A stretch of 63,528 nucleotides of DNA from Solibacillus isronensis (GCF_900168685.1 NZ_FVZN01000002.1:1-63528), one strand, 5' to 3'. Counted from the stretch's first letter, positions 53,343 through 63,253 are shown. A program made the numbers and translations. The notes: generated from the sequence alone by a model not told the origin.

Positions 53343-54071
53343 GTGACTTCCCGTTCATCAGATAAGTTCAAAACACAGAAGACCGCATTTTATGTGTTAA
53401 TAACTTATATCATCTGTCAGTTATCAGTCTTATTACTTATATTCATTCCCGGCTTAAAAGATTCCCTTTTACAACTATTTTCTGGTATATCTGAGCAGGA
53501 TAAACTTATAAAATTATCTGCTTGGTGGTCAACTATATCATTTGCGGTTGCTTTTATTGTGAGTTTTATATTAATCTCACGCAATAAACAATTCTGGGAA
53601 GTTTTTAAAGGAGAAAAAGCGTCAATTGGGGCTTCTATCGGTTGGGGGATCATCGGTTTCTTCCTAGTCTTTTTAGGGCAGACAATCGGCGCCTACATCG
53701 AGCTAGCATTAGGAATTGATATGGGCTCGGAAAATACCGAAGCAATTATGGATGTCACAAAGGTAGCACCTATCATGATTATTGCTACTGTCTTTTTAGG
53801 ACCGATCTTGGAAGAGCTTGTATTCCGCCGGGTCATTTTCGGATCGATTATACAAAACTATAATTTCTGGATTGCGAGCATAATTAGTGCAATTGTGTTT
53901 GCTGCGATCCATATGGATTTTACGCATATATTATTGTATACGATTTGCGGTATGATCTTCGCATTTTTATATCATAAAACAAAGCGTCTTCTCACACCGA
54001 TTATCGCGCATGTCCTATTGAACGGTTTCGTCACATTTATCCAAATGAATGCCGATAAGTTTCAAGTATAA
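53343..54071 (+). CDS. CPBP family intramembrane protease (YdiL-like)
   Basis: A 242-aa membrane protein with about seven to eight helices. The CAAX protease/bacteriocin-processing motifs are LEELVFRRVIFG (EExxxR, about 158), FAAIHMD (HxxxD/N) and the C-terminal HVLLNGF. The start is GTG 53343, preceded by GAAGG. It lies divergently next to groESL, as ydiL does in B. subtilis. The substrate is unknown. Confidence 0.88.
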   Translation: MTSRSSDKFKTQKTAFYVLITYIICQLSVLLLIFIPGLKDSLLQLFSGISEQDKLIKLSAWWSTISFAVAFIVSFILISRNKQFWEVFKGEKASIGASIGWGIIGFFLVFLGQTIGAYIELALGIDMGSENTEAIMDVTKVAPIMIIATVFLGPILEELVFRRVIFGSIIQNYNFWIASIISAIVFAAIHMDFTHILLYTICGMIFAFLYHKTKRLLTPIIAHVLLNGFVTFIQMNADKFQV

Positions 54072-54077
54072 TTTTTG

Positions 54078-54098
54078 CCCGCTATGTAAAATAGCGGG
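54078..54098 (+). terminator. Terminator of the CPBP protease gene
   Basis: CCCGCTA / TAGCGGG with a 7-nt loop, followed by TTTTTTATT, immediately after the stop. Confidence 0.88.
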
Positions 54099-54154
54099 TT
54101 TTTTATTTCCCCATATGAAAATAAAAAAACGCTACCTTGTTCGATAGCGTTACG

Positions 54155-54979
54155 TTAACTATTATTCATCTGTTCCATTTGCCTACGCTGTATTTCAAGC
54201 AGCTCCTCCACTTGCAGTTCACGTTCACGTTCTTCTTCTGCTAATATGCGTTCTTTTTCAGCCACTTCATATTTTCGATAACCGAGACGTGCAATGACAA
54301 TACTCAATTCATATAAAACAAATAGCGGAATCGCAATAATGATATTCGATACTAAATCAGGCGGTGCCAGCAATACCGAAATAACGATTAATACAAAATA
54401 CGCATATTTCCGAAATTTCACCATAAGCTTCGGATTGATGATTCCGAGACGTGAAAGAAACAGTGTAACAACAGGCAATTGAAATAGCACCGCAAAGGGT
54501 ACAATTAACTTAATTAGAAATGAGAAGAATTCATTAATACCGATTGTTTGCGTAATATTCAAATCATTGGATAAATCCGTCATAAAGCGCATTATAAATG
54601 GAAATAACACATAATAAGCAAAGGCTATCCCCCCTATACACAGTACAAAAGCATACGGAATATATTTCAATGTTGCCTTACGTTCAGCCTCATGCAAACC
54701 AGGTGTTATAAATGCCCATAGCTGGTAAAGCAATAATGGCGATACAATAACGGCAGCTACAATAAATGTAACTTGTAAATAAACGGTTAAAGGATCTGCC
54801 GGACTAAATGCGTTCATCGAAAAACTGGCAGCTAAATCACTGCGTTGAATGTATCGAATAAGTGGTTTCGCCGTATAGAAACCGATGAAAAGAGCCATCA
54901 CGAAGAAAATCGCTACGAAAAATAGACGTTTTCTAAGCTCTTCCATATGTTCAACTACGGTTAATTCTCTTGAATTCAT
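54155..54979 (-). CDS. tatC: Twin-arginine translocase subunit TatC
   Basis: A 274-aa membrane protein with six helices. It has the N-terminal EHMEELRKRLFF, the loop FITPGLHEAERK between helices 2 and 3, and VLFQLPVVTLFLSRLGII, all TatC signatures. The C-terminal tail is an unusually long, Glu/Arg-rich coiled coil (about 240-270). AAGGATG precedes the ATG. It follows tatA by 17 bp and receives twin-arginine signal peptides of folded proteins. Confidence 0.97.
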   Translation of the reverse strand: MNSRELTVVEHMEELRKRLFFVAIFFVMALFIGFYTAKPLIRYIQRSDLAASFSMNAFSPADPLTVYLQVTFIVAAVIVSPLLLYQLWAFITPGLHEAERKATLKYIPYAFVLCIGGIAFAYYVLFPFIMRFMTDLSNDLNITQTIGINEFFSFLIKLIVPFAVLFQLPVVTLFLSRLGIINPKLMVKFRKYAYFVLIVISVLLAPPDLVSNIIIAIPLFVLYELSIVIARLGYRKYEVAEKERILAEEERERELQVEELLEIQRRQMEQMNNS

Positions 54980-54996
54980 AGCAAGACATCCTTATT

Positions 54997-55224
54997 TTAC
55001 TTAACTTCGTTTTTTTCGTTCTCTTTATGTTCAATCACTTTTTTCTTTGTATCGAAATCGTCATCGTCATCCGTCAAGCCTTTCGTAGCGCTACGGAATT
55101 CACGTAAAGTTGTCCCCATCGCACGGCCTAATGATGGCAATTTTTTGGGACCGAATATTAACAAAGCAATCAGTCCAATGATAATCAGGCTCACAGGTGT
55201 AATCGCATTTAGATGTACAATCAC
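54997..55224 (-). CDS. tatA: Twin-arginine translocase subunit TatA
   Basis: A 75-aa protein with one membrane helix ([14 protein letters not shown]), the hinge [14 protein letters not shown] and an amphipathic helix [11 protein letters not shown]. An acidic patch (DDDDD) and basic tail follow. The GTG at 55224 has AGGAGG at a proper distance; the GTG at 55233 is too close to it. It forms the pore with TatC, encoded downstream. Confidence 0.95.
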   Translation of the reverse strand: MIVHLNAITPVSLIIIGLIALLIFGPKKLPSLGRAMGTTLREFRSATKGLTDDDDDFDTKKKVIEHKENEKNEVK

Positions 55225-55302
55225 TATAGCCACCTCCTCTATTATTATGTATATTTTACATTAATTAACTAGATTTTGCTATTTATAGTAATGAACATTT
55301 TG

Positions 55303-55938
55303 TTACTTACCTGAGTTTCGCACTAAATACGTAAGTGCCTGTAATTCTACCGATAGATCAATGTTCATCACTTTAATCGTGTCAGGAACAGATAATCGTA
55401 CTGGTGTGAAATTTAATATACCTTTAGCATTTATTTTAACGAGTCGGTCTGTCATCATTTGTGCTGAGCGGGATGAAACAGTCAATATTGCTAACTCCGC
55501 GCCAAACTCCTCATACATTTCTTCCAAACGATCTGGATGGAATACTGGAATATCACTAATCGTCGTTCCTTCCATCGGTGCCTTCGTATCAAATGCAACA
55601 ACGATACGCGTGTTATGATTTTTTTGGAAGTTATATTTTAATAAGCCATTCCCCAGATTCCCGACCCCTATTAACGCAACATTCATCGCCTCGTCCTGGT
55701 CCAGAGTTTGACGGAAAAATTCGAGTAAATACTGGACATCATATCCATATCCCTTTTTACCGAGTGCTCCAAAATAAGAAAAGTCACGTCGAATCGTAGC
55801 CGAATCTATTTTCATCGCATCACTTAATTCCTGTGAAGAAATACGCTTTTTACCTTCAGTTGCGAAGTTTTTCAAAAATCGATAATAAAGAGGAAGTCTT
55901 TTTGTTGTTGCTTGTGGAATTTTTACTTCTTGTTTCAC
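55303..55938 (-). CDS. rex: Redox-sensing transcriptional repressor Rex
   Basis: A 211-aa repressor. The N-terminal winged helix has [13 protein letters not shown] and [27 protein letters not shown], and the Rossmann domain has [14 protein letters not shown] binding NADH/NAD. The open frame extends far upstream (to 56136), but the GTG at 55938 (VKQEVKIPQ) has AGGAGG seven bases before it and matches the usual Rex start. Rex represses fermentation and respiration genes until NADH rises. It is upstream of tatA-tatC on the same strand. Confidence 0.96.
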   Translation of the reverse strand: MKQEVKIPQATTKRLPLYYRFLKNFATEGKKRISSQELSDAMKIDSATIRRDFSYFGALGKKGYGYDVQYLLEFFRQTLDQDEAMNVALIGVGNLGNGLLKYNFQKNHNTRIVVAFDTKAPMEGTTISDIPVFHPDRLEEMYEEFGAELAILTVSSRSAQMMTDRLVKINAKGILNFTPVRLSVPDTIKVMNIDLSVELQALTYLVRNSGK

Positions 55939-56171
55939 ACATTCTCCTCCTATGTACATTTGGAAATCTTTTTCAAATAATGCCTCCGTAAATGACCAAC
56001 ATGATTTAATCACGTAGTTGACGCCAAGCGATATGACACGCTTAACATAAACTCCACTCTTTGTGCAGAAGCAAGTTAATCTTACTAAACAAGGAGCGAC
56101 AAGTAAAGTATCCATCGTTGCGTACAATGTTCCCATCCATTAAACTAAATAGGAGAAACTGAGGTGTAAAC

Positions 56172-58112
56172 ATGATTGTCTTACAAGTAAATCAATTATA
56201 TAAATCGTTTATTACAGATGAAATATTAAGTGGTGTAAAACTAGAAGTACAGCACCGTGATCGTGTGGCATTAGTAGGAAGAAACGGTGCCGGCAAGTCC
56301 ACGCTATTAAAAATAATTGCCGGACAAATGAGCTATGACTCTGGTGAAATTATTATTCCAAAAGATATTCAAGTCGGCTATTTAGAGCAGCATGCAGGCA
56401 TCGACTCTGAACTTTCGATTTGGGACGAAATGATGACAATTTTCGCAAACTTGCAAAACCAGGAAAAAACGCTGCGTCAACTTGAACAGCAAATGGCCGA
56501 TCCTGCAATATATGAAGATAGCGAACAATATACACGCATTATGGCGGAGTATGATCAGTTGCAGCATGATTTCAAAGATGCAGGTGGTTATCAGTATGAA
56601 GCCGATACCCGCTCTGTTTTACATGGGATGCAATTTTTCCCTGAAGATTATCAAAAGCCGATCCGTTCTCTATCCGGGGGACAACGCACACGCCTAGCAC
56701 TAGCTAAGCTTCTTTTGTCAAAGCCCGACCTCCTTATTTTGGATGAGCCGACCAACCATCTGGACATTGAAACATTGTCATGGCTGGAAGGCTATTTAAA
56801 AGGTTATGATGGCGCGATTTTAATCGTCTCGCATGACCGTTATTTCTTAGATCAAGTCGTGTCGATTGTTTACGAAGTGTCTCGTACAAAAGTGTCGAAG
56901 TATGTAGGCAACTATAGTGCTTACTTAGATGAAAAGGCAAAAAACTATGAACGTGATTTAAAAATGTACGAGCGTCAAATGGATGAAAAGGCCAAGCTCG
57001 AAACATTTATCCAAAAAAACCTTGCCCGAGCTTCAACTACAAAAATGGCCCAGTCACGTCGCAAAGTGTTGGAGAAGACAAATTGGATGGAATCTCCTGA
57101 TGGCGATGAAAAGAGTGCCAACTTCGGCTTTACAATTGAGCGCCAAAGCGGAAATGACGTGCTGTCGGTAGATAATTTAACAATCGGTTTTACGGACAAG
57201 GCTATTTCCAAAAATATTGGGATGCGCGTCTTTAGAGAAGATCGTATTGCACTTGTCGGTCCAAACGGTGTTGGGAAATCTACCTTATTGAAAACAATCG
57301 TTCAAGATATCGAGGCACTGGCCGGGGATATCCGTTACGGTACGAATGTTCAAATCGGCTATTATGATCAGGAGCAGGCGAAACTTCATTCGAATAAAAC
57401 TGTTCTTAGTGAGCTTTGGGATGAATGGCCATTACTGAATGAAAAGGATATCCGCAACATTTTAGGTCGCTTCCTTTTTAGCGGAGATGATGTTTCGAAA
57501 ACCGTAAACTCCCTATCAGGTGGAGAAAAGGCGCGACTTGCACTTGCGAAGTTAATGATGCAAAAATCAAATTTCCTAGTACTTGATGAACCGACAAACC
57601 ATTTAGACTTGGACAGTAAAGAAATATTGGAAAACGCCTTAATCGATTATCCTGGTACACTGCTATTCGTTTCACATGACCGTTATTTCATCAACCGTAT
57701 CGCTACTAAAGTCGTTGAACTCTCAGGCACAGGTTCGTTTGAGTATTTAGGTGACTATGATTATTATGTGGAAAAGAAAGAGGAACTAGAAGAATTAGCT
57801 GCAATGAAAGCCGCAGCAATTGAAAAAAATACGGCTGATTCGACTGTTCAAACAAAGACTACTTCGACGATCGACAAGGACGCAAAAAAAAGAGAACGTC
57901 AAATTCGTCGTGCAATTGAAGATATCGAAAAGCAGATGAGCGCCTTAGATGAAAAAATCGCCGTCTTCGAAGAACAACTATGTGATCCTGATATTTATTC
58001 GGATCATGAAAAAACATTAACAATTCAGTCTGAACTGAATGATGTAAAAGAACAGCATGAAGTATTTGAAATAGAATGGCTTGAACTAAACGAAGAGCTT
58101 GACAATCTATAA
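56172..58112 (+). CDS. ABC-F family ATPase (YdiF-like)
   Basis: A 646-aa cytoplasmic protein with two ABC domains. The Walker A motifs are LVGRNGAGKSTLLKII and LVGPNGVGKSTLLKTI, the signatures are LSGGQRTRLALAKLL and LSGGEKARLALAKLM, and both are followed by LDEPTNHLD. The two domains are joined by the ABC-F linker (about 240-320), and there is a C-terminal coiled coil (about 560-646). There are no membrane helices. Such proteins act on the ribosome (translation factors or antibiotic protection). Divergent from rex, as ydiF near rex in B. subtilis. Confidence 0.95.
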   Translation: MIVLQVNQLYKSFITDEILSGVKLEVQHRDRVALVGRNGAGKSTLLKIIAGQMSYDSGEIIIPKDIQVGYLEQHAGIDSELSIWDEMMTIFANLQNQEKTLRQLEQQMADPAIYEDSEQYTRIMAEYDQLQHDFKDAGGYQYEADTRSVLHGMQFFPEDYQKPIRSLSGGQRTRLALAKLLLSKPDLLILDEPTNHLDIETLSWLEGYLKGYDGAILIVSHDRYFLDQVVSIVYEVSRTKVSKYVGNYSAYLDEKAKNYERDLKMYERQMDEKAKLETFIQKNLARASTTKMAQSRRKVLEKTNWMESPDGDEKSANFGFTIERQSGNDVLSVDNLTIGFTDKAISKNIGMRVFREDRIALVGPNGVGKSTLLKTIVQDIEALAGDIRYGTNVQIGYYDQEQAKLHSNKTVLSELWDEWPLLNEKDIRNILGRFLFSGDDVSKTVNSLSGGEKARLALAKLMMQKSNFLVLDEPTNHLDLDSKEILENALIDYPGTLLFVSHDRYFINRIATKVVELSGTGSFEYLGDYDYYVEKKEELEELAAMKAAAIEKNTADSTVQTKTTSTIDKDAKKRERQIRRAIEDIEKQMSALDEKIAVFEEQLCDPDIYSDHEKTLTIQSELNDVKEQHEVFEIEWLELNEELDNL

Positions 58113-58116
58113 TTAA

Positions 58117-58146
58117 AGGAGTGTCCATCAACATATGGACACTCCT
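58117..58146 (+). terminator. Terminator of the ABC-F gene
   Basis: AGGAGTGTCCAT / ATGGACACTCCT is a perfect 12-bp stem with a short loop, followed by TTTTTT. Confidence 0.92.
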
Positions 58147-58282
58147 TTTTTATATGCACATGAAAAGTCTGTTTCTACACAAACATATTTGGTGTATTGC
58201 TATTGTATAATATTAAATCTTTCTATCATCCTATCTACATAATAATCATATATATAGGTCAATACGCCAAATTTCTACAAAT

Positions 58283-58505
58283 TTCTCCACAATTTTATTC
58301 ACAATACAAATCTAGTAGTATCAACATATCAACATAGTTTTCCACATTATCCACATTTAAAATCAAAGTTATACACATTGCTGTGTGAAAAAGACACTAC
58401 TATATATAGATAAGTCACATGTTTTCCACAAGTTATACACAGTTTGTGTATAAGTACGCATGTTCGCAAGTTTTTTTGTGGGTATTTAACTTTATCTGTG
58501 GATAA
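58283..58505. promoter_or_regulatory. DnaA-box cluster between ydiF-like gene and tsaD
   Basis: In a 575-bp gene-free gap there are two exact DnaA boxes, TTATCCACA (58347-58355, plus) and TGTGGATAA (58497-58505, minus). One-mismatch copies are at 58283 (TTCTCCACA), 58295 (TTATTCACA), 58338 (TTTTCCACA), 58369 (TTATACACA), 58422 (TTTTCCACA), 58433 (TTATACACA) and, on minus, 58445 (TGTGTATAA). As I recall, B. subtilis has origin-proximal DnaA-box clusters, one of them at gcp (tsaD), that titrate DnaA. The rest of the gap to 58687 shows nothing further. Confidence 0.8.
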
Positions 58506-58687
58506 TTTTCAGAAAAGTTGAACAGTCAATAAAAACTTGTTATAAATGAGATTTATCCATCATAAATTACTAGATTCGACTTTTTTATATTATTGAAAGA
58601 AAACAAATTAAGAAAAATTTATTTTCTCTGCAAAAAAAGCATGAGAAAAGGATGTAGTGCCACATCTTTTCACCATGCTTATATACC

Positions 58688-59701
58688 CTATTTCCAGCTC
58701 AAGAGCTCCATCCCTGGGCGCCCATTCATAGCTAAATTCCCACGAACTCCTGCTTCATACATTTCATATGCAGCTGCACCAATCATTGCAGCATTATCTG
58801 TACATAATTTTAAAGGCGGTACATAAAATGGAATACCTTCTTCTTTAAACGCATGTTCCAATGCTGTGCGTAGTCCTTTATTGGCTGATACACCGCCAGC
58901 TGCAATTACTTGTTTTACCTGAAATTCACGCGCTGCTCGTACTGTCTTACCAGTCAATACTTCCACTACACTGTCTTGGAAGCCTTTTGCAACATGTTCG
59001 GCAATGATTTCTTCACCGCGCTGATCCATGTTATGTTTATAATTAATCACTGCAGATTTCAAGCCACTGAAGCTAAAATCGTATGAATCTTCCTCCAACC
59101 ATACACGCGGGAAAGGAACGGCTTCTGTCGCTTCATGGGCAAGACGATCAATATGAGGACCACCCGGATATGGCATATTCAATACACGGGCTACTTTGTC
59201 ATATGCTTCACCTGCAGCATCATCACGTGTTTCACCGATAACTTCAAACGAACCATGTTCACGCATGAGGACAAGCTCTGTATGTCCACCTGAAACAACA
59301 AGTGCCAACAGCGGAAATTCCATTGGCTGTACTAAATTATTCGCATAAATATGCCCGGCGATATGATGTGTCCCGATTAATGGTAAGCCGTGAACAAAAG
59401 CGAAAGCCTTAGCCGCATTAATACCGATTAACAAAGCACCTACCAGTCCCGGTCCTTCTGTTACGGCAACAGCTGTTAATTCCTTTGGTTCCATATTTGC
59501 CTGTTTTAATGCTTCTTCTAAAACGATTGTCATTTGTTCAACATGGTGACGTGATGCGATTTCCGGGACAACCCCGCCGAAACGCTTATGACTGTCGATT
59601 TGCGATGATACAACATTCGAAATAATCTCTGTCCCATTTTTAATAATGGCTGCTGCTGTTTCATCACAGCTAGTTTCAATTGCTAATATATAGTTATCCA
59701 T
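58688..59701 (-). CDS. tsaD: tRNA N6-threonylcarbamoyladenosine synthesis protein TsaD
   Basis: A 337-aa Kae1/Qri7-family enzyme that transfers threonylcarbamoyl to A37 of tRNAs reading ANN codons. It has the N-terminal [15 protein letters not shown], the metal-binding motif HHVEQM and [27 protein letters not shown] and the C-terminal [14 protein letters not shown] 59701 overlaps the rimI stop by one base (TAATG). Last gene of tsaE-tsaB-rimI-tsaD. Confidence 0.98.
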   Translation of the reverse strand: MDNYILAIETSCDETAAAIIKNGTEIISNVVSSQIDSHKRFGGVVPEIASRHHVEQMTIVLEEALKQANMEPKELTAVAVTEGPGLVGALLIGINAAKAFAFVHGLPLIGTHHIAGHIYANNLVQPMEFPLLALVVSGGHTELVLMREHGSFEVIGETRDDAAGEAYDKVARVLNMPYPGGPHIDRLAHEATEAVPFPRVWLEEDSYDFSFSGLKSAVINYKHNMDQRGEEIIAEHVAKGFQDSVVEVLTGKTVRAAREFQVKQVIAAGGVSANKGLRTALEHAFKEEGIPFYVPPLKLCTDNAAMIGAAAYEMYEAGVRGNLAMNGRPGMELLSWK

Positions 59702-60144
59702 TATAAATTCACCCACATTACTAACGCATCTTCCTGGTTATCTGTATAGTAGCCTTTACGAAGACCTCCATCTTGGAAACCAAGTTTGCGATATAAATTT
59801 TGTGCAACAGTATTTGTTACACGTACTTCTAAGCTCATAACATCCATATTTGCTTCTTTCGCTACTCGCATCGCTTCACGCATAAGTGTCTCACCAATAC
59901 CTTGACCACGTACAGATTGTACAACCGCTACGTTGGTAATCTGTGCTGCATCAATAACGAGCCAAATTCCACAGAATCCGATAATTTCACCTTTATCGTC
60001 TTCCGCCACTAAATAATGGGCAAATTGGTTTTCGGTCATTTCGTAATAAAACGAATCCAATGTCCATGGTGTAGGAAATGATGCAAGCTCAATTTTATGA
60101 ACAGCCTGAACATCATCTATTGTCATTCTGCGATACTGTACCAT
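59701..60144 (-). CDS. rimI: Ribosomal protein S18-alanine N-acetyltransferase
   Basis: A 147-aa GNAT enzyme of the RimI type: start [19 protein letters not shown], region ASFPTPWT, motif [19 protein letters not shown] and [23 protein letters not shown] 60144 has AAGGAGC upstream and overlaps the tsaB stop by one base. The frame upstream inside tsaB is not used. Confidence 0.93.
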   Translation of the reverse strand: MVQYRRMTIDDVQAVHKIELASFPTPWTLDSFYYEMTENQFAHYLVAEDDKGEIIGFCGIWLVIDAAQITNVAVVQSVRGQGIGETLMREAMRVAKEANMDVMSLEVRVTNTVAQNLYRKLGFQDGGLRKGYYTDNQEDALVMWVNL

Positions 60145-60848
60145 TAAAGTTGCTCCTTTTTCTGTTCCTTTATCCAATTCGCTTCCGCTTCTGCAATACG
60201 GCGATATTGGGGAACAAAAGCATGGACAGCCTCAACTGTCGGTAATGGCATTTGTTGTGCTAAAGCAATTAGTTCGGATGCACGCGGTAAATTCATTGTA
60301 AATGGTGCACGGATAGCAGAATCACCTAACACTTGCTGAATTTTTTCCATATACAAATCGACATCTGTCCCGACAAATAATATTGGTCGTTCTAATTGCT
60401 GAAGCTTCTGTAATAATCCGTCGATATGGTCATGATGATCTTCAACAATCGACTCCATAGTGTCTGCTTCATATACACCGGCATATACATTTTGACGACG
60501 GGCGTCGATTAATGAACAGATTGCATAGTTCGCAACTCGGGCATTTGCAGCCAGTGCTTTTAGGCTTGATACACCTACCAATGGCTTTTGCAATGACCAG
60601 GCCAAGGTTTTGGCAAGAGTGACACCAATTCGGACTCCTGTATAAGAGCCGGGACCTTCAGAAACGGCAATCGCATCAATTTGTGCCGGTGTTAAGCCTG
60701 CTCTGTTTATAACTTCTTCAATTGCCGGCATTGCACCAACTGAATGTGTCAATTTTATATTTTGCACGACTTCTGCAATTACTTTATTATCTTGTACTAT
60801 GGCGACAGAAAGCGGTGCATTTGCTGTCTCTATTCCTAACCAAATCAT
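60144..60848 (-). CDS. tsaB: tRNA threonylcarbamoyladenosine biosynthesis protein TsaB
   Basis: A 234-aa ASKHA-fold partner of TsaD. It has MIWLGIETANAPLSVAIV at the N-terminus, then AIAVSEGPGSYTGVRIGVTLAKTLAW and CSLIDARRQNVYAGVY. It overlaps tsaE by 4 bp (ATGA) and rimI by 1 bp. It scaffolds the TsaD-TsaE complex. Confidence 0.96.
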   Translation of the reverse strand: MIWLGIETANAPLSVAIVQDNKVIAEVVQNIKLTHSVGAMPAIEEVINRAGLTPAQIDAIAVSEGPGSYTGVRIGVTLAKTLAWSLQKPLVGVSSLKALAANARVANYAICSLIDARRQNVYAGVYEADTMESIVEDHHDHIDGLLQKLQQLERPILFVGTDVDLYMEKIQQVLGDSAIRAPFTMNLPRASELIALAQQMPLPTVEAVHAFVPQYRRIAEAEANWIKEQKKEQL

Positions 60849-61297
60849 TTTAATAACTCCTCACAAAGACGAACATACTTTTCGCCTATCGGTTTCAATA
60901 CAAATTTGCGTTTCGTTTCATCAATGCGTGTAATTTCAATTGCTAAACGCTCTTCAGGCAAATCTTCCTGAATAAGATGTGCCCATTCCACAACTGTTAC
61001 AGCATCCCCATAAAAAATTTCTTCCCAGCCTAAATCTTCATCGCTATCTTCCAGACGATATACATCCAGGTGATTAAGTGGTATACGTCCTACATATTGC
61101 TTCATAATAGTAAATGTCGGGCTATTGACCGTTCGCTTTACGCCCAGCCCTTTTGCAAAGCTCTGTGTAAATGTCGTTTTTCCCGCCCCTAAATCACCTT
61201 CAAGTGTAATCGTATACTGTGGCTCGACTAAGTCTGCCAGTCTCATCGCAAGTGCTTGCGTTTCTTCCAGCGTATTTATATCTTTTTCAAATATCAT
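60845..61297 (-). CDS. tsaE: tRNA threonylcarbamoyladenosine biosynthesis ATPase TsaE
   Basis: A 150-aa P-loop ATPase. It has Walker A LEGDLGAGKTTFTQSFAKGL, VNSPTFTIMKQY, LNHLDVYRLED and EWAHLIQEDLPEERLAIEI. ATG 61297 has GGAAGGAAG upstream; the open frame begins earlier at 61315. First gene of the t6A operon. Confidence 0.96.
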   Translation of the reverse strand: MIFEKDINTLEETQALAMRLADLVEPQYTITLEGDLGAGKTTFTQSFAKGLGVKRTVNSPTFTIMKQYVGRIPLNHLDVYRLEDSDEDLGWEEIFYGDAVTVVEWAHLIQEDLPEERLAIEITRIDETKRKFVLKPIGEKYVRLCEELLK

Positions 61298-61430
61298 CTG
61301 ATTGCTTCCTTCCACAAAAAAAATCCATTATCTCTAGTTTACTTGAACTGAAGCAATTGTTCAAAATGTATCACTTCTAGATTGGTTCTTACCCAACTAC
61401 GTTAAAATAAAGTAGCTGTAAAAAAAAGAA

Positions 61431-61465
61431 AAACACTCATTTTTTCTGAGAAAAAGTGAATGTTT
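61431..61465 (-). terminator. Terminator downstream of the lipoprotein gene
   Basis: AAACATTCACTTTTT / AAAAAATGAGTGTTT (imperfect) around a short loop, then TTTTCTTTTTTTT on the minus strand, about 90 bp after the stop of the gene at 61554. Confidence 0.7.
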
Positions 61466-61553
61466 CCGTACTTCTCTTTATTTCCTGACATTGTTTAGGT
61501 AATGTAGAAATACTATGAGCATACCCACGTTCAACCTTAAATTTTGCCAATCC

Positions 61554-61892
61554 CTAACGCTTTGAGTTCCCTTTGCGTTCCACTACTTCTTTTTTTACCA
61601 ATACATCATCCTCAAATTTTAAGCGATATCCTTTTGTCAGTAAAATTTCATCATTCCATTCATATGTATCGTTATCAATTTGCTGACCGGCTCCTCCGGA
61701 AATGCGTACTACTTCTAGATAAGACATCCCTTCTTTTACTTTTTCATACTCTTCTTCATTCATGTATTTTTGCCAAACATATGTATTACTTTCTTCTATC
61801 TCTAAAACTTCATCCTGACAAGCTGTTATTAGCATTGTCAGCAATATAAAGAGACAAATAGACAGGAAGACATAAAAAGCCTTTTTATTCAT
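61554..61892 (-). CDS. Small lipoprotein (112 aa)
   Basis: A type II signal peptide with lipobox L-I-T-A-C (Cys at about 25) follows a hydrophobic stretch (FYVFLSICLFILLTMLI). The mature part has YEKVKEGMSYLEVVRISGGAG and later DEILLTKGYRLKFEDDVLV, resembling the small SmpA/DUF3862-like fold used by beta-lactamase-inhibitor-like lipoproteins. It is anchored to the outer face of the membrane. Function unknown; monocistronic. Confidence 0.75.
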   Translation of the reverse strand: MNKKAFYVFLSICLFILLTMLITACQDEVLEIEESNTYVWQKYMNEEEYEKVKEGMSYLEVVRISGGAGQQIDNDTYEWNDEILLTKGYRLKFEDDVLVKKEVVERKGNSKR

Positions 61893-61960
61893 TCTTATCC
61901 CCCCTTAATATCCTTATGAAACCATTCCCGAAATTAAGCGGTTCAAACATTACCAATAGG

Positions 61961-61997
61961 AAAAGGAGAATACGAACGTATTCGCATCCTCCTTTTT
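61961..61997 (-). terminator. Terminator of the NADH:flavin oxidoreductase gene
   Basis: GAATACG / CGTATTC inside AAAGGAG-type / CTCCTTTT arms, ending in TTTTCC on the minus strand, about 40 bp after the stop at 62040. Confidence 0.7.
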
Positions 61998-62039
61998 GAA
62001 ATAAACTTAAGTTTCTATATTATTATAATCTTTACTGAC

Positions 62040-63131
62040 TTATATACCGGGAATCCAACCTGGTCTTGACAGAATTTTCTCCATTAAAGGAGCCGGAATT
62101 ACAGTATCAATTTTTTCATCATAAGACGTTACAACGTTTTCCTCATTCTGTACCTTTTCCACCCAATGCGGCTCGATTAACAAGGCACGACCAAGTGCTA
62201 CTAAATCTGCACCTAATTGTAATGCTTGTTCTGCTTCTTCACGAGTATAAATTGAACCGACACCAATTAATGGTTTACGTCCATTTAACAAGCTTTGAAT
62301 TACAGCAATACGATTTTGTTGGCCGTTTTTATAACGATGTGTTTCAGATTTGAAATCTCCAAGTGAAATATGCAAATATGTTAACGGTGTTTCCGCTAAT
62401 TTATCTACTAATTTAACTGTATCATCCATTGTAATACCATCTTCTTCAGGCTCTTCCGGGCTGAAACGGTAACCGACGATAAACTTTTCATCTGCATATG
62501 TGTTTTTAACTTTAATTACTTCATTTACCACTTCCAATGGGAAACGTAATCTATTTTCAAATGTTCCGCCGTATTCATCTGTTCTTTTATTAGTAAAGGC
62601 AGAGAAGTACTGTTGAATTAAATACGTATTTGCACCATGAATTTCAACGCCGTCAAACCCTGCTTCAATTGCTCTTCTTGTCGCTTCCGCATAAGCTTTA
62701 ACCATATCTTTAGTTTCTTCAAGAGTTAATGCGCGAGCTTCTTTTTTCTCAATTGTAACAGCTGTACTCGCACTTACAACATCTCCATTTGGTACTAAAT
62801 GTTGATATGATTGTCGACCGCCATGATGAATTTGTAAAACCGCTTTAGCACCGCCTTGTTGAATAGCCTGTGCAATTCTTCGCAAGCTTGGAATATAACG
62901 ATCTTCATGAGCGGCAATTTGTCCTGGGAATGCTTTACCGTTTGCTGCAACGTATGCGCATGCTGTAATGATCATTCCAGCTCCTTCAGCACGTTCTTTA
63001 TAATATGTGATTTCCTCATCGGAAACAGTATCATCTTCATTTGCAGAGTAGGTTGTCATAGGTGCCATAACTAAACGATTTCGTAGTTCAACCTCTTCAT
63101 TCAATTTAAACTTTTCAAAAAGTGCTTTCAT
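62040..63131 (-). CDS. NADH:flavin oxidoreductase, old yellow enzyme family
   Basis: A 363-aa FMN barrel enzyme. It starts ALFEKFKLNEEVELRNRLVMAPMTTYSA and has AVLQIHHGGRQS, FDGVEIHGANTYLIQQYFS, RTDEYGGTFENRLRFP and LVALGRALLIEPHWVEK (FMN phosphate site). It reduces activated alkenes or disulfides with NAD(P)H; the true substrate is unknown. GGGAGGAATTG precedes the ATG. It is the first gene after the rrn operon on the right. Confidence 0.93.
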   Translation of the reverse strand: MKALFEKFKLNEEVELRNRLVMAPMTTYSANEDDTVSDEEITYYKERAEGAGMIITACAYVAANGKAFPGQIAAHEDRYIPSLRRIAQAIQQGGAKAVLQIHHGGRQSYQHLVPNGDVVSASTAVTIEKKEARALTLEETKDMVKAYAEATRRAIEAGFDGVEIHGANTYLIQQYFSAFTNKRTDEYGGTFENRLRFPLEVVNEVIKVKNTYADEKFIVGYRFSPEEPEEDGITMDDTVKLVDKLAETPLTYLHISLGDFKSETHRYKNGQQNRIAVIQSLLNGRKPLIGVGSIYTREEAEQALQLGADLVALGRALLIEPHWVEKVQNEENVVTSYDEKIDTVIPAPLMEKILSRPGWIPGI

Positions 63132-63221
63132 TACAATTCCTCCCTTTTGCTATGTATGTACTTTAACGAAACTGCATTTTATTTTCAAGTTAGAGGTCCT
63201 CATTAATTTAAATACAACAAA

Positions 63222-63247
63222 AAAACCACTGATTCCTCAGTGGTTTT
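63222..63247 (-). terminator. Terminator of the right-hand rrn operon
   Basis: AAAACCACTGA / TCAGTGGTTT with a TTCC-type loop, followed by TTTTTTGTTG on the minus strand, just after 5S. Confidence 0.9.
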
Positions 63248-63253
63248 GCGTGT

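Noticed and set aside
55939-56136. N-terminal extension of Rex to 56136
   Set aside because: No ribosome site, Cys-rich unlikely sequence, and a GTG with AGGAGG at 55938 gives the normal Rex length.
58250-58600. The DnaA-box cluster as the chromosomal origin oriC
   Set aside because: dnaA, dnaN, rnpA or rpmH are not nearby and no clear AT-rich unwinding repeats of the DnaA-trio type were found; the position beside tsaD fits a DnaA-titrating cluster instead.
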